A stretch of 64,000 bases of DNA from the NCBI GenBank assembly GCA_910575605.1, contig CAJTEW010000006.1:99594-163593 (forward strand), in the 5' to 3' direction. The position numbers and the translations under genes were made by a program. The notes under the pieces were generated by a model. It had not been told where the DNA came from. It saw nothing but the letters and a program-made list of their open reading frames with translations, and searched no databases. Positions 1-8,841 of the stretch are shown one piece after another. Numbering within the stretch: the first letter of the stretch is position 1; each line of letters opens with the position of its first letter. Origin of the DNA: Lachnospiraceae bacterium (GTDB taxonomy: Bacteria > Bacillota > Clostridia > Lachnospirales > Lachnospiraceae).

Positions 1-1
1 A

Positions 2-565
2 GTAAGAAATAAAAATATAAAAAAGGATCAGATTCTGATATTTCTTCTTGTAGGAGTACTGCTCCTTATTATAGCACTGCCGTCAGGAGGGACAACGGGG
101 GAAGAAAGAATATTTTCTAATGATGAGCCAGAAGAAAATGAATATCAGGAGGAAGCATATACAAGGGAGCTTGAAAACCGGCTTGAAAAAACCTTGTCCC
201 AGATGGATGGGGCGGGACAAGTGGCGGTAATGATTACGTTAAAAACTTCCTCGGAACAGGTTGTAGAGAAGGACACGGAAGAAAAGAAAGAGAGTATTAC
301 AGAAAGTGACAGCCAGGGCGGAAGTAGAACTACACAGAACACAAATTATAAAGAGGTGGCGGTATATGGCGGTGATGAGGGGGCTAAAAGCCAGACTCCT
401 TATATAAGTAAAAGATTAAGCCCCAGAGTAGAAGGGGTTGTTGTAATAGCACCTGGTGGTGATGATCCAGTTGTAGTAAAAAATATAACTGAAGCTGTGC
501 AGGCATTATTTGGGATAGACACGCATAAGATTAGAATAGTGAAAGGTAGGAGGGAAGGTAAGTGA
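2..565 (+). CDS. spoIIIAG: Stage III sporulation protein AG (5' end cut by window)
   Basis: SpoIIIAG is part of the SpoIIIA-SpoIIQ channel that links mother cell and forespore during engulfment. The reading frame is open from base 2, so roughly the first ten residues lie outside the window. What remains has one hydrophobic segment near its start (IFLLVGVLLLIIALP), an acidic linker and a soluble domain beginning around MDGAGQVAVMITL, with the family's conserved GVVVIAPGGDDP stretch near the end. It overlaps the start of spoIIIAH by four bases (GTGA), which indicates translational coupling. The family call is by motif and context. Confidence 0.9.
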   Translation, partial: VRNKNIKKDQILIFLLVGVLLLIIALPSGGTTGEERIFSNDEPEENEYQEEAYTRELENRLEKTLSQMDGAGQVAVMITLKTSSEQVVEKDTEEKKESITESDSQGGSRTTQNTNYKEVAVYGGDEGAKSQTPYISKRLSPRVEGVVVIAPGGDDPVVVKNITEAVQALFGIDTHKIRIVKGRREGK

Positions 566-1188
566 AACGAATATTTAAAAAAAATCAGATTATTATCGCT
601 GCCCTGGCGGTAATGATTGCAGCAGCAGGGTATCTGAACTATTCTGGAAGGTTATTTGGAGATGAGAAAAAGGCAGAAACTGCAAATAACGAGATTGCAA
701 ATAAGGAGCTTTTAGATATCTCAGAGGAAGATTTGGCCAGTGCATCAGATGATATTGAGAGCCCGGACGGAGAAGGGGGAAGCGTAGATGGAACACCTGG
801 GGAAGCAGTACTTACATCCGGCGAGGCCAATGCAGTAGTTGCAGAGGCAAAGGTAACAAGAGAACAGGTCCGTGCAAAAAATAAAGAAACGCTTCTGGAA
901 ATTATTAACAGCGAAAATTTAAGTGATGAACAGAAACAGGATGCTGTAAATCAGATGGTTTCCATGACTGATCTGGCAGAAAAAGAGGCAGCGGCAGAGA
1001 CAATGCTGTCCTCTAAAGGATTTAGCGAAACAGTGGTAAGCCTTACGGTAGATTCGGCAGATGTTGTAGTTAATGCAAAAGAAATTGACGATGCAAGCCT
1101 TGCTCAGATTGAGGATATTGTGACAAGGAAGACAGGAATTCCGGCAGCAAATGTTGTGATTACGCCAGTTTACTCTGAAGGGAAGTAA
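562..1188 (+). CDS. spoIIIAH: Stage III sporulation protein AH
   Basis: SpoIIIAH is the mother-cell membrane protein whose YscJ/FliF-like ring domain pairs with forespore SpoIIQ. The 208-residue product starts with GTG inside the stop of spoIIIAG, preceded by a GGAGGGAAGG ribosome binding site. It has one N-terminal membrane segment (residues 8-26), an acidic low-complexity linker (about 30-90) and a C-terminal ring-building domain ending in ADVVVNAKEIDDASLAQIED and a VVITPV tail. It is the last gene of the spoIIIA operon, as usual in Firmicutes. Expression would be mother-cell specific, but the operon promoter is outside the window. Confidence 0.93.
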   Translation: MKRIFKKNQIIIAALAVMIAAAGYLNYSGRLFGDEKKAETANNEIANKELLDISEEDLASASDDIESPDGEGGSVDGTPGEAVLTSGEANAVVAEAKVTREQVRAKNKETLLEIINSENLSDEQKQDAVNQMVSMTDLAEKEAAAETMLSSKGFSETVVSLTVDSADVVVNAKEIDDASLAQIEDIVTRKTGIPAANVVITPVYSEGK

Positions 1189-1197
1189 TATTTTGTG

Positions 1198-1226
1198 TTG
1201 AGGAAACGCTATCCGTGTGGTATACT
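1198..1226 (+). promoter_or_regulatory. Promoter of prfC
   Basis: TTGAGG (1198-1203) and TATACT (1221-1226) are separated by 17 bases, with a TG one base before the -10 box. This is a good vegetative promoter directly after spoIIIAH and separates prfC from the sporulation operon. Confidence 0.65.
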
Positions 1227-1277
1227 GTTTAGCGGTTTGATTTACAGGGTATACTATCATTAGGAGTGGTAAAGATA

Positions 1278-2879
1278 ATGTCACAGATTATAGGTGAAGT
1301 GAAGAAACAGATAGAAAAAAGAAGAACATTTGCTATTATTTCCCATCCAGATGCAGGAAAAACGACTTTGACGGAAAAGTTCCTTTTGTATGGAGGAGCC
1401 ATTAACCAGGCGGGAAGTGTAAAGGGAAAGGCAACAGCTAAGCATGCAGTGTCAGACTGGATGGAGATAGAGAAGGAGAGAGGGATTTCCGTAACATCCT
1501 CGGTTCTTCAGTTTAGTTATGGAGGGTATTGTATCAATATTCTGGATACACCAGGACACCAGGATTTTTCAGAGGATACGTACCGGACACTTATGGCGGC
1601 AGACTCTGCAGTGATGGTGATTGATGCATCCAAGGGTGTGGAGGCGCAGACGAGGAAGCTGTTCAAAGTATGCACCATGCGGCATATTCCTATATTTACT
1701 TTTATTAATAAGATGGATAGGGAAGCGATGGATACTTTCGAGCTTCTCGATGATATTGAGACGGAGCTTGGAATCGCAACCTGTCCGGTTAACTGGCCTA
1801 TTGGTTCAGGAAAAGAGTTCAGGGGTGTTTATGACAGAACAGGCGAAAAGGTGGAACTCTTTTCAGATACTAGAAAAGGTACGATACAAGGTGAGGTAAA
1901 GAAGGTTCCTTTATCAGATCCAGAGCTTTGCGGGCTTATCAGTGACAGTCAGAGAAAAAAGCTTGAGGAGGAGATAGAGCTTTTAGACGGCGCAGGCGCA
2001 GAGTTTGATCAGGAATTAGTGAGTAAAGGTGAACTGTCACCAGTATTTTTCGGCTCTGCACTTACAAATTTCGGGGTAGAGACATTTTTGCAGCATTTCC
2101 TTCAGATGACAACTTTTCCTTTGCCGCGTATGTCGGATAAAGGATGGATAAATCCTATGGAGGAGGAAGCGTTTTCTGCATTTGTCTTTAAAATTCAGGC
2201 AAATATGAATAGGGCTCACAGGGACAGAATAGCCTTCATGCGTATATGTTCAGGCGCCTTTGAAGCCGGAATGGAAGTGTACCATATGCAGGGAGGTAGA
2301 AAAGTCAGATTGTCCCAGCCCCAGCAGCTTATGGCTAGTGAGCGGAAAATGATAGAAAAAGCATATGGCGGTGATATTATTGGCGTTTTCGACCCAGGTA
2401 TTTTTTCCATTGGGGATACACTTACAACTGCGGGGGACAGATTCAGTTACGAAGGAATTCCCACATTTGCACCGGAACATTTTGCAAGGGTGCGTCAGGT
2501 AGACACCATGAAACGCAAGCAGTTTATAAAAGGAATCAATCAGATTGCCCAGGAAGGCGCTATTCAGATCTTCCAGGAATTTAATACAGGCATGGAAGAG
2601 ATTATTGTGGGCGTAGTGGGCGTGCTTCAGTTTGATGTATTGAAATATCGTCTGGAGAATGAATATAATGTAGAGATCCGTATGGATAATCTTCCTTATG
2701 AATACATTAGGTGGATTGACAATACAGATATTGACGTAGGGAAGATAATAGGTACCTCAGATATGAAACGTGTGAAGGATTTAAAAGAACGCCCGCTTCT
2801 GCTTTTTGTGAACGAATGGAGTATTCGCATGACACAGGAAAGGAACGATGGGCTGGTATTGACAGAATTTGCCCGATAG
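1278..2879 (+). CDS. prfC: Peptide chain release factor 3
   Basis: RF3 is the translational GTPase that recycles RF1/RF2 from the ribosome after peptide release. The 533-residue product has the G1 motif PDAGKTTLTEK near residue 25, G3 DTPGHQDFSEDTYRTL and G4 NKMDR, followed by the beta-barrel and C-terminal domains typical of RF3; length is normal. A GTG at 1266 is in frame, but it overlaps the AGGAG at 1262-1266, so ATG 1278 is the better start. It has its own promoter. Its place between the spoIIIA operon and the asp23-nusB operon is unusual, because these two are normally adjacent. Confidence 0.95.
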   Translation: MSQIIGEVKKQIEKRRTFAIISHPDAGKTTLTEKFLLYGGAINQAGSVKGKATAKHAVSDWMEIEKERGISVTSSVLQFSYGGYCINILDTPGHQDFSEDTYRTLMAADSAVMVIDASKGVEAQTRKLFKVCTMRHIPIFTFINKMDREAMDTFELLDDIETELGIATCPVNWPIGSGKEFRGVYDRTGEKVELFSDTRKGTIQGEVKKVPLSDPELCGLISDSQRKKLEEEIELLDGAGAEFDQELVSKGELSPVFFGSALTNFGVETFLQHFLQMTTFPLPRMSDKGWINPMEEEAFSAFVFKIQANMNRAHRDRIAFMRICSGAFEAGMEVYHMQGGRKVRLSQPQQLMASERKMIEKAYGGDIIGVFDPGIFSIGDTLTTAGDRFSYEGIPTFAPEHFARVRQVDTMKRKQFIKGINQIAQEGAIQIFQEFNTGMEEIIVGVVGVLQFDVLKYRLENEYNVEIRMDNLPYEYIRWIDNTDIDVGKIIGTSDMKRVKDLKERPLLLFVNEWSIRMTQERNDGLVLTEFAR

Positions 2880-2884
2880 GGCTA

Positions 2885-2960
2885 AGGGACAGGGTATTTT
2901 TAATCTGGGACGGAGTTTTTTTCAAAAAACTCCGTCCCAGATTAAAAATACCCTGTCCCT
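2885..2960. repeat. Perfect 37-bp inverted repeat (hairpin) after prfC
   Basis: Bases 2885-2921 are the exact reverse complement of 2924-2960, with only TC between the arms. The arms start AGGGACAGGG and end GGGACGGAGTTTTTT next to the loop. The stem is much longer than a normal terminator and has GGGAC-type outer ends resembling REP or MITE palindromes. It could stop transcription in either direction, but there is no T-run after the right arm. No flanking direct repeat is evident. Confidence 0.85.
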
Positions 2961-2963
2961 ACT

Positions 2964-2991
2964 TTGCAAATCCCTATTAATTTGTTATAAT
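2964..2991 (+). promoter_or_regulatory. Promoter of the asp23-recN operon
   Basis: TTGCAA (2964-2969), a 16-base spacer and TATAAT (2986-2991) with an extended TGT form a strong promoter just past the palindrome. It shows that the upstream ATG at 2990 is not the start of the following gene. Confidence 0.75.
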
Positions 2992-3028
2992 GTTTTATAA
3001 TCGAGAATCAGACAGGAGGTTTAACGAT

Positions 3029-3412
3029 ATGGGAAAAGAAGAAAAGAATGCCTATACAATAAAGATGGAAGAAAACTTAGGTGAGGTTAAGATAGCAGAT
3101 GAGGTTGTTGCTATTATTGCTGGCCTTGCGGCTATGGAGGTGGACGGTGTTTCTTCCATGGCGGGGAATGCCACAAAGGAGCTTATCAACAAGTTTGGAA
3201 GAAAGTCCTTATCTAAAGGCGTTAAGGTTGATGTGCTTGAGGGAATTGTAACAGTATCTCTGGCTATGAATATAAAGTTTGGGTACAGCATTAAGGATGT
3301 TACTGAGAAGGTTCAGGAGAAGGTGAAAACAGCGATTGAGAATATGACTGGCCTTGAAGTTGCGGATGTGAATATCCGGGTTGCAGGAGTGGATGTACCG
3401 GAGGAAGCATAA
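3029..3412 (+). CDS. Asp23/Gls24 family envelope-stress protein
   Basis: This 127-residue protein belongs to the Asp23/Gls24 (DUF322) family, small alkaline-shock or envelope-associated proteins whose precise role is not settled. Typical features are IADEVVAIIAGLAAMEVDGV near the start and the KGVKVDVLEGIVTVSLAMNIKFG core. The start at 3029 follows AGGAGG at 3014-3019; the longer frame from 2990 would begin inside the promoter. Its TAA directly abuts the GTG of nusB, and this pairing is conserved in Clostridia. Confidence 0.92.
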   Translation: MGKEEKNAYTIKMEENLGEVKIADEVVAIIAGLAAMEVDGVSSMAGNATKELINKFGRKSLSKGVKVDVLEGIVTVSLAMNIKFGYSIKDVTEKVQEKVKTAIENMTGLEVADVNIRVAGVDVPEEA

Positions 3413-3820
3413 GTGAAAAGGTCGGAATTAAGAGAGCATATTTTCAGGATGGTGTTCAGCTATGAATTTAACAGTGACAGCGAGATGCCGGGCCAGATGC
3501 AGCTTTATTTTGAGCAGCTGGAGGGAGGTATGCCGAAGGAAGAGGATGTAGAGTACATTAGGACGAAGGCTCTGAATGTTATTCTGAAGGCGGATGAGGC
3601 GGATGTGCTCATCAATAAGTATACAAAAGGCTGGAAGACAAGCCGCATGAATAAGGTAGATCTCAGTATCCTAAGGCTTGCCGTATACGAGATGAAGTGG
3701 GATGCAGATGTGCCGGAGGGTGTCGCAATTAATGAGGCTGTTGAGCTTGCCAAAAAGTACAGCGGAGAGGACGGCCCGTCATTTGTAAATGGAGTGCTTG
3801 CAAAGCTTATAGATGAGTGA
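3413..3820 (+). CDS. nusB: Transcription antitermination factor NusB
   Basis: NusB binds boxA RNA with NusE (S10) and supports rRNA antitermination. The 135-residue all-helical product has the expected N-terminal RELREHIFRMVFSYEF-like helix and the C-terminal INEAVELAKKYSGEDGPSFV and NGVLAKL segments. It starts with GTG immediately after the Asp23 stop, with GGAGGAAGC upstream inside that gene. It overlaps a possible upstream ATG of xseA (3813), but the better xseA start lies 13 bases after the nusB stop. Confidence 0.95.
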   Translation: MKRSELREHIFRMVFSYEFNSDSEMPGQMQLYFEQLEGGMPKEEDVEYIRTKALNVILKADEADVLINKYTKGWKTSRMNKVDLSILRLAVYEMKWDADVPEGVAINEAVELAKKYSGEDGPSFVNGVLAKLIDE

Positions 3821-3833
3821 CAGAGGTGGGTTC

Positions 3834-5045
3834 ATGACGAGGAATGTATATACGGTAGGACAGGTAAACTCATATATCAGAAATATGTTCACGCAGGATT
3901 ATATGCTTGGCCGTATTTATGTTAAAGGAGAAGTGTCCAATTGTAAATATCATACTTCAGGGCATATATATTTTTCATTAAAGGATGAGTCGGGAACGAT
4001 TGCCTGTGTTATGTTTGCCGGGCAGCGGGGCGGGCTCTCTTTTCGTATGGGTGAAGGACAGCAGGTTGTTGTTTTTGGCTCTATTAATGTATACGAAAGA
4101 AGCGGCTCATATCAGCTCTATGCAAGAGAGATCCGTCTAGACGGTGAGGGAGTCTTGTATGAGAAATTCCAGATGCTTAAGAAGGAGCTTGAGGAGATGG
4201 GAATGTTTGCCCCGGAATATAAAAAGCAGATTCCCCGTTATCCAAAACGCATCGGCGTGGTGACGGCATCTACAGGTGCAGCTATCCGAGATATTATGAA
4301 TATAACAAAACGAAGGAATCCTTATGTCCAGCTGGTTCTGTACCCGGCCCAGGTACAAGGAGAAGGGGCAAAGGAAAGCATTGTGAGAGGAATCAATATG
4401 CTAGAGCGTCTCGGTGTCGATGTCATGATCGTGGGACGAGGCGGAGGCTCCATTGAGGATTTGTGGGCATTTAATGAGGAAGAAGTGGCTAGAGCCATTT
4501 TTAACTGTCAGATACCGGTTATTTCGGCGGTGGGACATGAGACAGATACAACGATAGCAGACTATGTGGCTGATCTTAGAGCTCCGACTCCTTCCGCTGC
4601 TGCTGAGCTTGCAGTTTATGATTATCACCGGACAGAGGAGCAGCTTAAGGAATATGAGCTGCGGTTTTCCAAAGAGCTGTGGCAGAAGCTTAGGATTGGA
4701 AGGATGCGCCTGGAAAAATATCAGACAAAATTAGGATATCTTCATCCTAAAAACAAACTGAGAGAGGATAGGCTTAAGCTGGCAGATATAGAGGATGGGC
4801 TGCGCGGCCGGATGGATGCGGTACTTGTGTCATCCCGCCACAGATTTCAGGTTTATGCCGAAAGATTAAACGGCCTCTCCCCTTTGAAAAAATTAAGCCA
4901 GGGTTATGCCTATGCTGTGGACGAAAAGGGAAAGGCGCTTAAAAGTGTCCGTCAGATACAAAAAGGGGAACATATTCTGATCCATGTGACGGACGGAACA
5001 GTGCAGGCAAAAGTAGAAGAGATAAAGGAGGGGCATCATGGCTAA
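3834..5045 (+). CDS. xseA: Exodeoxyribonuclease VII large subunit
   Basis: XseA is the catalytic subunit of exonuclease VII, which degrades single-stranded DNA from either end. The 403-residue product starts TRNVYTVGQVNSYIRNMF, then an OB-fold (GEVSNCKYHTSGHIYFSLKD), and the catalytic region with RIGVVTASTGAAIRDI, GRGGGSIEDLWAFN and SAVGHETDTTIADYVAD. It ends with coiled coil and a GYA-containing tail. ATG 3834 was preferred over ATG 3813 because GAGGTGGG lies just before it and the family begins at this point. It overlaps xseB by eight bases. Confidence 0.95.
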   Translation: MTRNVYTVGQVNSYIRNMFTQDYMLGRIYVKGEVSNCKYHTSGHIYFSLKDESGTIACVMFAGQRGGLSFRMGEGQQVVVFGSINVYERSGSYQLYAREIRLDGEGVLYEKFQMLKKELEEMGMFAPEYKKQIPRYPKRIGVVTASTGAAIRDIMNITKRRNPYVQLVLYPAQVQGEGAKESIVRGINMLERLGVDVMIVGRGGGSIEDLWAFNEEEVARAIFNCQIPVISAVGHETDTTIADYVADLRAPTPSAAAELAVYDYHRTEEQLKEYELRFSKELWQKLRIGRMRLEKYQTKLGYLHPKNKLREDRLKLADIEDGLRGRMDAVLVSSRHRFQVYAERLNGLSPLKKLSQGYAYAVDEKGKALKSVRQIQKGEHILIHVTDGTVQAKVEEIKEGHHG

Positions 5046-5262
5046 AGCTAAAGAGGAAGAACAGACATTAGAAGAATTATTTGCAGGACTTGAGGAGGTG
5101 CTGGGAGCTATGGAGGAGCCGGAGGTTTCTCTGGAGGAATCCTTTGGGCTTTATCACAAGGGAATGAATCTGTTAAAGTATTGTAATGAACGGCTTGACA
5201 AGATAGAAAAGAGGATGCTCGTATTGGATGAAGAAGGAGAAGTACATGAGTTTGACAAATGA
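5038..5262 (+). CDS. xseB: Exodeoxyribonuclease VII small subunit
   Basis: XseB is the small helical subunit that assembles in several copies on XseA. The 74-residue protein has the family pattern TLEELFAGLEEVLGAMEEPE, followed by LEESFGLYHKGMNLLKYCNE. An AAGGAGGGG site lies within the end of xseA. The start overlaps xseA by eight bases and the end overlaps ispA by seventeen, so the three genes are translationally linked. Confidence 0.94.
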   Translation: MAKAKEEEQTLEELFAGLEEVLGAMEEPEVSLEESFGLYHKGMNLLKYCNERLDKIEKRMLVLDEEGEVHEFDK

Positions 5263-6148
5263 CTTTAAAATATTAAGGGAGAAAAAAATCAGGGAGATTG
5301 AGAACGTTCTTCAGGAATATCTCCCAAAGCAGAGGGGCCGTCAAAAAATTATTATGGAAGTCATGGGATACAGTCTCCTTGCCGGAGGCAAAAGATTAAG
5401 GCCCATGCTTATGAAAGAGACTTACCGTCTGTTTGGTGGAAGCTCGGAGGCACTCAAACCCTTTATGGCGGCCATTGAGATGATTCATACCTATTCCCTT
5501 GTACACGATGATCTTCCAGCTATGGATAATGATGATTACCGCAGGGGGCGTAAGACTACCCATGTTGTATATGGTGAGGATATGGGAATACTTGCTGGAG
5601 ATGCGCTTCTTAACTATGCCTTTGAAACAGCATTTAAAGCCTTTACCGCAGAACCACAGGACAGTCTCCTGATAGGAAGAGCTTTGGGCGTGCTGGGGGA
5701 AAAGGCCGGCATTTATGGCATGATAGGCGGACAGGTTATTGACGTAAAGGAAACAGGATGTGCGGTTTCAAAAGAAGTACTTTATACGATCTATGAGCTT
5801 AAAACGTCTGCGCTTATAGAAGCAGCCATGATGATTGGTGCGATTCTGGGAGGTGCTTCACAAGAAGAAGTAAAGACAGTAGAAAAAATTGCAAAAAATG
5901 TGGGAATTGCGTTTCAGATACAGGATGACATTCTGGATGTGACAAGTACCAGTGACATTCTGGGAAAACCGGTACATAGTGATGAAAAAAATGAAAAGAC
6001 AACCTATGTGACTCTGCTTGGCTTAAATGAGGCAAAAAAAGCAGTAGAAAAAAAATCCTGTGAGGCAGTCAGCCTTTTAAAGAAGCTGCCAGGAAAAAAT
6101 GCTTTTCTGGAAGAACTGCTTTTAGAGTTAATCCACAGAGATAGGTAA
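5246..6148 (+). CDS. ispA: Farnesyl diphosphate synthase (polyprenyl synthetase)
   Basis: The enzyme condenses isopentenyl diphosphate with allylic diphosphates to give geranyl and farnesyl diphosphate for quinone, carotenoid or undecaprenyl synthesis. The 300-residue protein has GGKRLRP for substrate binding, the first aspartate-rich motif in LVHDDLPAMDNDD and the second in QIQDDILD, spaced as in short-chain synthases. ATG 5246 has AAGGAGA five bases upstream; the in-frame ATG at 5228 lies within xseB and lacks such a site. It precedes dxs, putting two isoprenoid steps together. Confidence 0.93.
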   Translation: MSLTNDFKILREKKIREIENVLQEYLPKQRGRQKIIMEVMGYSLLAGGKRLRPMLMKETYRLFGGSSEALKPFMAAIEMIHTYSLVHDDLPAMDNDDYRRGRKTTHVVYGEDMGILAGDALLNYAFETAFKAFTAEPQDSLLIGRALGVLGEKAGIYGMIGGQVIDVKETGCAVSKEVLYTIYELKTSALIEAAMMIGAILGGASQEEVKTVEKIAKNVGIAFQIQDDILDVTSTSDILGKPVHSDEKNEKTTYVTLLGLNEAKKAVEKKSCEAVSLLKKLPGKNAFLEELLLELIHRDR

Positions 6149-6160
6149 AGAGGGATTCGT

Positions 6161-8023
6161 ATGCTTGAGAGGATACAAAAGGAAAATGATATCAAAGGTT
6201 TAAACCGCGAGGAGCTTACCACACTTGCAGAAGAGATACGGGGATTTCTTATAGAGAAGGTGAGCAAAACAGGAGGACATCTTGCCTCTAACCTTGGTGT
6301 TGTAGAGCTTACAATGGCTCTCCATCTTGTGTTTAGCCTTCCAGAGGATAAGATTATCTGGGATGTAGGACACCAATCCTATACACATAAGCTTTTGACT
6401 GGAAGAAAAGATGGGTTTGATGCCCTAAGAAGCTTTGGAGGCATGAGTGGATTTCCAAAAAGAAAGGAAAGTCCCTGCGATGCCTTTGATACAGGGCACA
6501 GCTCCACATCAATCTCCGCGGGGCTTGGACTTGTTGAGGCAAGAGACATAAAAGGAGAAGAGTATTCGGTTATTTCCGTAATCGGGGACGGTTCACTGAC
6601 AGGGGGCATGGCTTATGAGGCTTTGAATAATGCTTCTCATTTAAAAAAGAATTTTATTGTTGTGTTAAATGATAATCATATGTCTATCTCTGAAAATGTG
6701 GGAGGCATGTCAAAATATTTGTCACATTTACGAACAGCATCTATTTATACGGGATTAAAAAAGGGTGTGACGGATGTGCTTGAGAAGGTTCCTGTGGTGG
6801 GAAACAGTATGATAGAGCAGATACGCAAGACAAAAAGCAGTATTAAGCAGCTTGTAGTTCCAGGTATGCTTTTTGAGGATATGGGACTGACCTATTTAGG
6901 ACCTGTGCCGGGACATAATATTTCCATGCTCTGCAAAGTGCTTAAAGAGGCAAAGAAGGTAGAAGGACCGGTATTAGTTCATGTAATGACAGAAAAAGGG
7001 AAGGGTTATGAGCCGGCAGAGACAGCGCCAGATAAGTTTCACGGGATCGGCCCCTTTGATGTCGCAAGCGGTGAGGTAAGCGCAAAGAAAAAAGAGGATA
7101 CCTATACAGATGTGTTTGGAAAGGTTATCTGTGCCGAGGCAGCCAAGAGTCCTGACATTGTGGCGATTACAGCGGCAATGGCTGACGGGACCGGACTTAC
7201 AAAGTTCTCCAGACGTTTCTCAGAGCGTTTTTTTGATGTGGGTATTGCAGAGGGACATGGCGTTACCTTTGCTGCCGGACTTGCCGCAGGAGGCATGAAA
7301 CCTGTATTTGCAGTGTATTCCTCCTTTTTGCAGAGAGGATATGACCAGATTATTCATGATGTGGCGCTGCAGAACCTTCCAGTTGTATTTGCAGTAGACC
7401 GTGCAGGCCTTGTGGGAAGTGACGGAGAGACTCACCAGGGAATCTTTGATCTTTCTTACCTAAGTGCTATTCCAGGAATGACAGTAATGTCTCCGAAGAA
7501 TAAGTGGGAGATGGCGGATATGGTACGATTTGCAGTATCCTGTCATGGTCCGGCAGCACTTCGTTATCCTAGAGGAACGGCGTACACAGGCTACAGTGAG
7601 TACAGAAGTCCTATAGAATATGGTAAGGCTGAGTGGATATATAAAGAGAAAAAACTGGCTGTATTAAGTGTGGGACACATGTTTGAAGAGGCTGTAAAAG
7701 TATGGGAAAACCTCAAAAAACAAAAACTGGACTGCAGCCTTATTAATGCAAGGTTTATAAAGCCGGTTGACGAAGAGATGATTGAGGAATTAAGCAGGGA
7801 GCACAGTCTGATTGTTACGATTGAGGAAAATGTCAAAACAGGCGGGTTTGGGGAGCATGTACTTGAGTATGTGCATAGGAAGCACCTGCCAGTAAATGTA
7901 CTGATACTGGCGCTTCCAGATATGTATGTGGAGCATGGAAACGTGGGTGTTCTGCGTATGGAAAATGGAATTGACAGTGAAGGGATGACGGAAAAAATTT
8001 TAGAGGAGCTAAAGGAGCTGTAG
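6161..8023 (+). CDS. dxs: 1-deoxy-D-xylulose-5-phosphate synthase
   Basis: DXS is the thiamine diphosphate enzyme that makes DXP from pyruvate and glyceraldehyde 3-phosphate, the entry to the MEP isoprenoid pathway. The 620-residue product shows the start region LASNLGVVELTMALH, VGHQSYTHKLLTGR, the TPP motif GDGSLTGGMAYEALNNA, and the transketolase-like DRAGLVGSDGETHQG segment. Its length and domain order are complete. It lies 12 bases after ispA and three bases before tlyA, in one operon. Confidence 0.96.
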   Translation: MLERIQKENDIKGLNREELTTLAEEIRGFLIEKVSKTGGHLASNLGVVELTMALHLVFSLPEDKIIWDVGHQSYTHKLLTGRKDGFDALRSFGGMSGFPKRKESPCDAFDTGHSSTSISAGLGLVEARDIKGEEYSVISVIGDGSLTGGMAYEALNNASHLKKNFIVVLNDNHMSISENVGGMSKYLSHLRTASIYTGLKKGVTDVLEKVPVVGNSMIEQIRKTKSSIKQLVVPGMLFEDMGLTYLGPVPGHNISMLCKVLKEAKKVEGPVLVHVMTEKGKGYEPAETAPDKFHGIGPFDVASGEVSAKKKEDTYTDVFGKVICAEAAKSPDIVAITAAMADGTGLTKFSRRFSERFFDVGIAEGHGVTFAAGLAAGGMKPVFAVYSSFLQRGYDQIIHDVALQNLPVVFAVDRAGLVGSDGETHQGIFDLSYLSAIPGMTVMSPKNKWEMADMVRFAVSCHGPAALRYPRGTAYTGYSEYRSPIEYGKAEWIYKEKKLAVLSVGHMFEEAVKVWENLKKQKLDCSLINARFIKPVDEEMIEELSREHSLIVTIEENVKTGGFGEHVLEYVHRKHLPVNVLILALPDMYVEHGNVGVLRMENGIDSEGMTEKILEELKEL

Positions 8024-8026
8024 AGA

Positions 8027-8836
8027 ATGAAGGAACGGTTGGATGTGCTGCTTTTGAAACGTAACCTGGCAGCATCCAGAGAAAAGGCAAAAGCAATTAT
8101 TATGTCCGGAAATGTCTATGTGGATGGACAAAAGGAGGACAAGCCCGGCACTTCGTTTCCAGAGAATGCACAGATAGAGGTAAGAGGCCATGCCATGCCC
8201 TATGTAAGCAGGGGCGGGTTTAAGCTTGAAAAGGCATTAAAGGTTTTTGAGCTGACAGTAGAAGGAAAGGTTTGTACAGATGTAGGTTCATCAACCGGTG
8301 GTTTTACTGACTGTATGCTTAAAAACGGTGCAGTGAAGGTATATGCCATTGACGTAGGGCGCGGGCAGCTTGACTGGAAGCTCAGACAAGATGAAAGAGT
8401 CATCTGTATGGAGAAGACAAATATCCGGTATGTGACGCCAGAGGATATTGGGGAGCCTGTGGATTTTTCTTCTGTGGATGTCTCCTTTATTTCTCTTTCC
8501 AAGGTTCTGGTGCCTATACGGAATTATCTTAAGGATGAGGGAGAAATCGCGGCACTCATTAAACCCCAGTTTGAAGCAGGAAGGGAAAAGGTGGGGAAGA
8601 AAGGCGTTGTACGAGATAAAGAAACACATTTTGGAGTGATAAAAGCGATAACAGACTTTGCACTGTCAAATGGGTTTGATGTAAAAAATCTTACATTTTC
8701 TCCAATACGCGGGCCAGAAGGAAATATCGAATATCTGGTACATTTAAAAAAATGTAAGGGTATCGGTGTAATAAACGGACAGGCAGACATAAAAAAGATA
8801 GTGGACGAGGCATTTGATACGCTTGCGAAAGGGTAA
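8027..8836 (+). CDS. tlyA: TlyA family rRNA 2'-O-methyltransferase (YqxC)
   Basis: TlyA proteins methylate ribose 2'-OH groups of rRNA in mycobacteria; in Firmicutes the homologue YqxC is less studied. The 269-residue protein has an N-terminal S4 RNA-binding domain (residues 1-60) and a Rossmann-like methyltransferase domain with DVGSSTGGFTDCML for S-adenosylmethionine and YAIDVGRGQLDWKL. Candidate catalytic lysines and aspartates lie in DVSFISL and LIKPQFEAGR. It is in the conserved dxs-tlyA-nadK-argR-recN order. Confidence 0.92.
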   Translation: MKERLDVLLLKRNLAASREKAKAIIMSGNVYVDGQKEDKPGTSFPENAQIEVRGHAMPYVSRGGFKLEKALKVFELTVEGKVCTDVGSSTGGFTDCMLKNGAVKVYAIDVGRGQLDWKLRQDERVICMEKTNIRYVTPEDIGEPVDFSSVDVSFISLSKVLVPIRNYLKDEGEIAALIKPQFEAGREKVGKKGVVRDKETHFGVIKAITDFALSNGFDVKNLTFSPIRGPEGNIEYLVHLKKCKGIGVINGQADIKKIVDEAFDTLAKG

Positions 8837-8841
8837 TAAAA

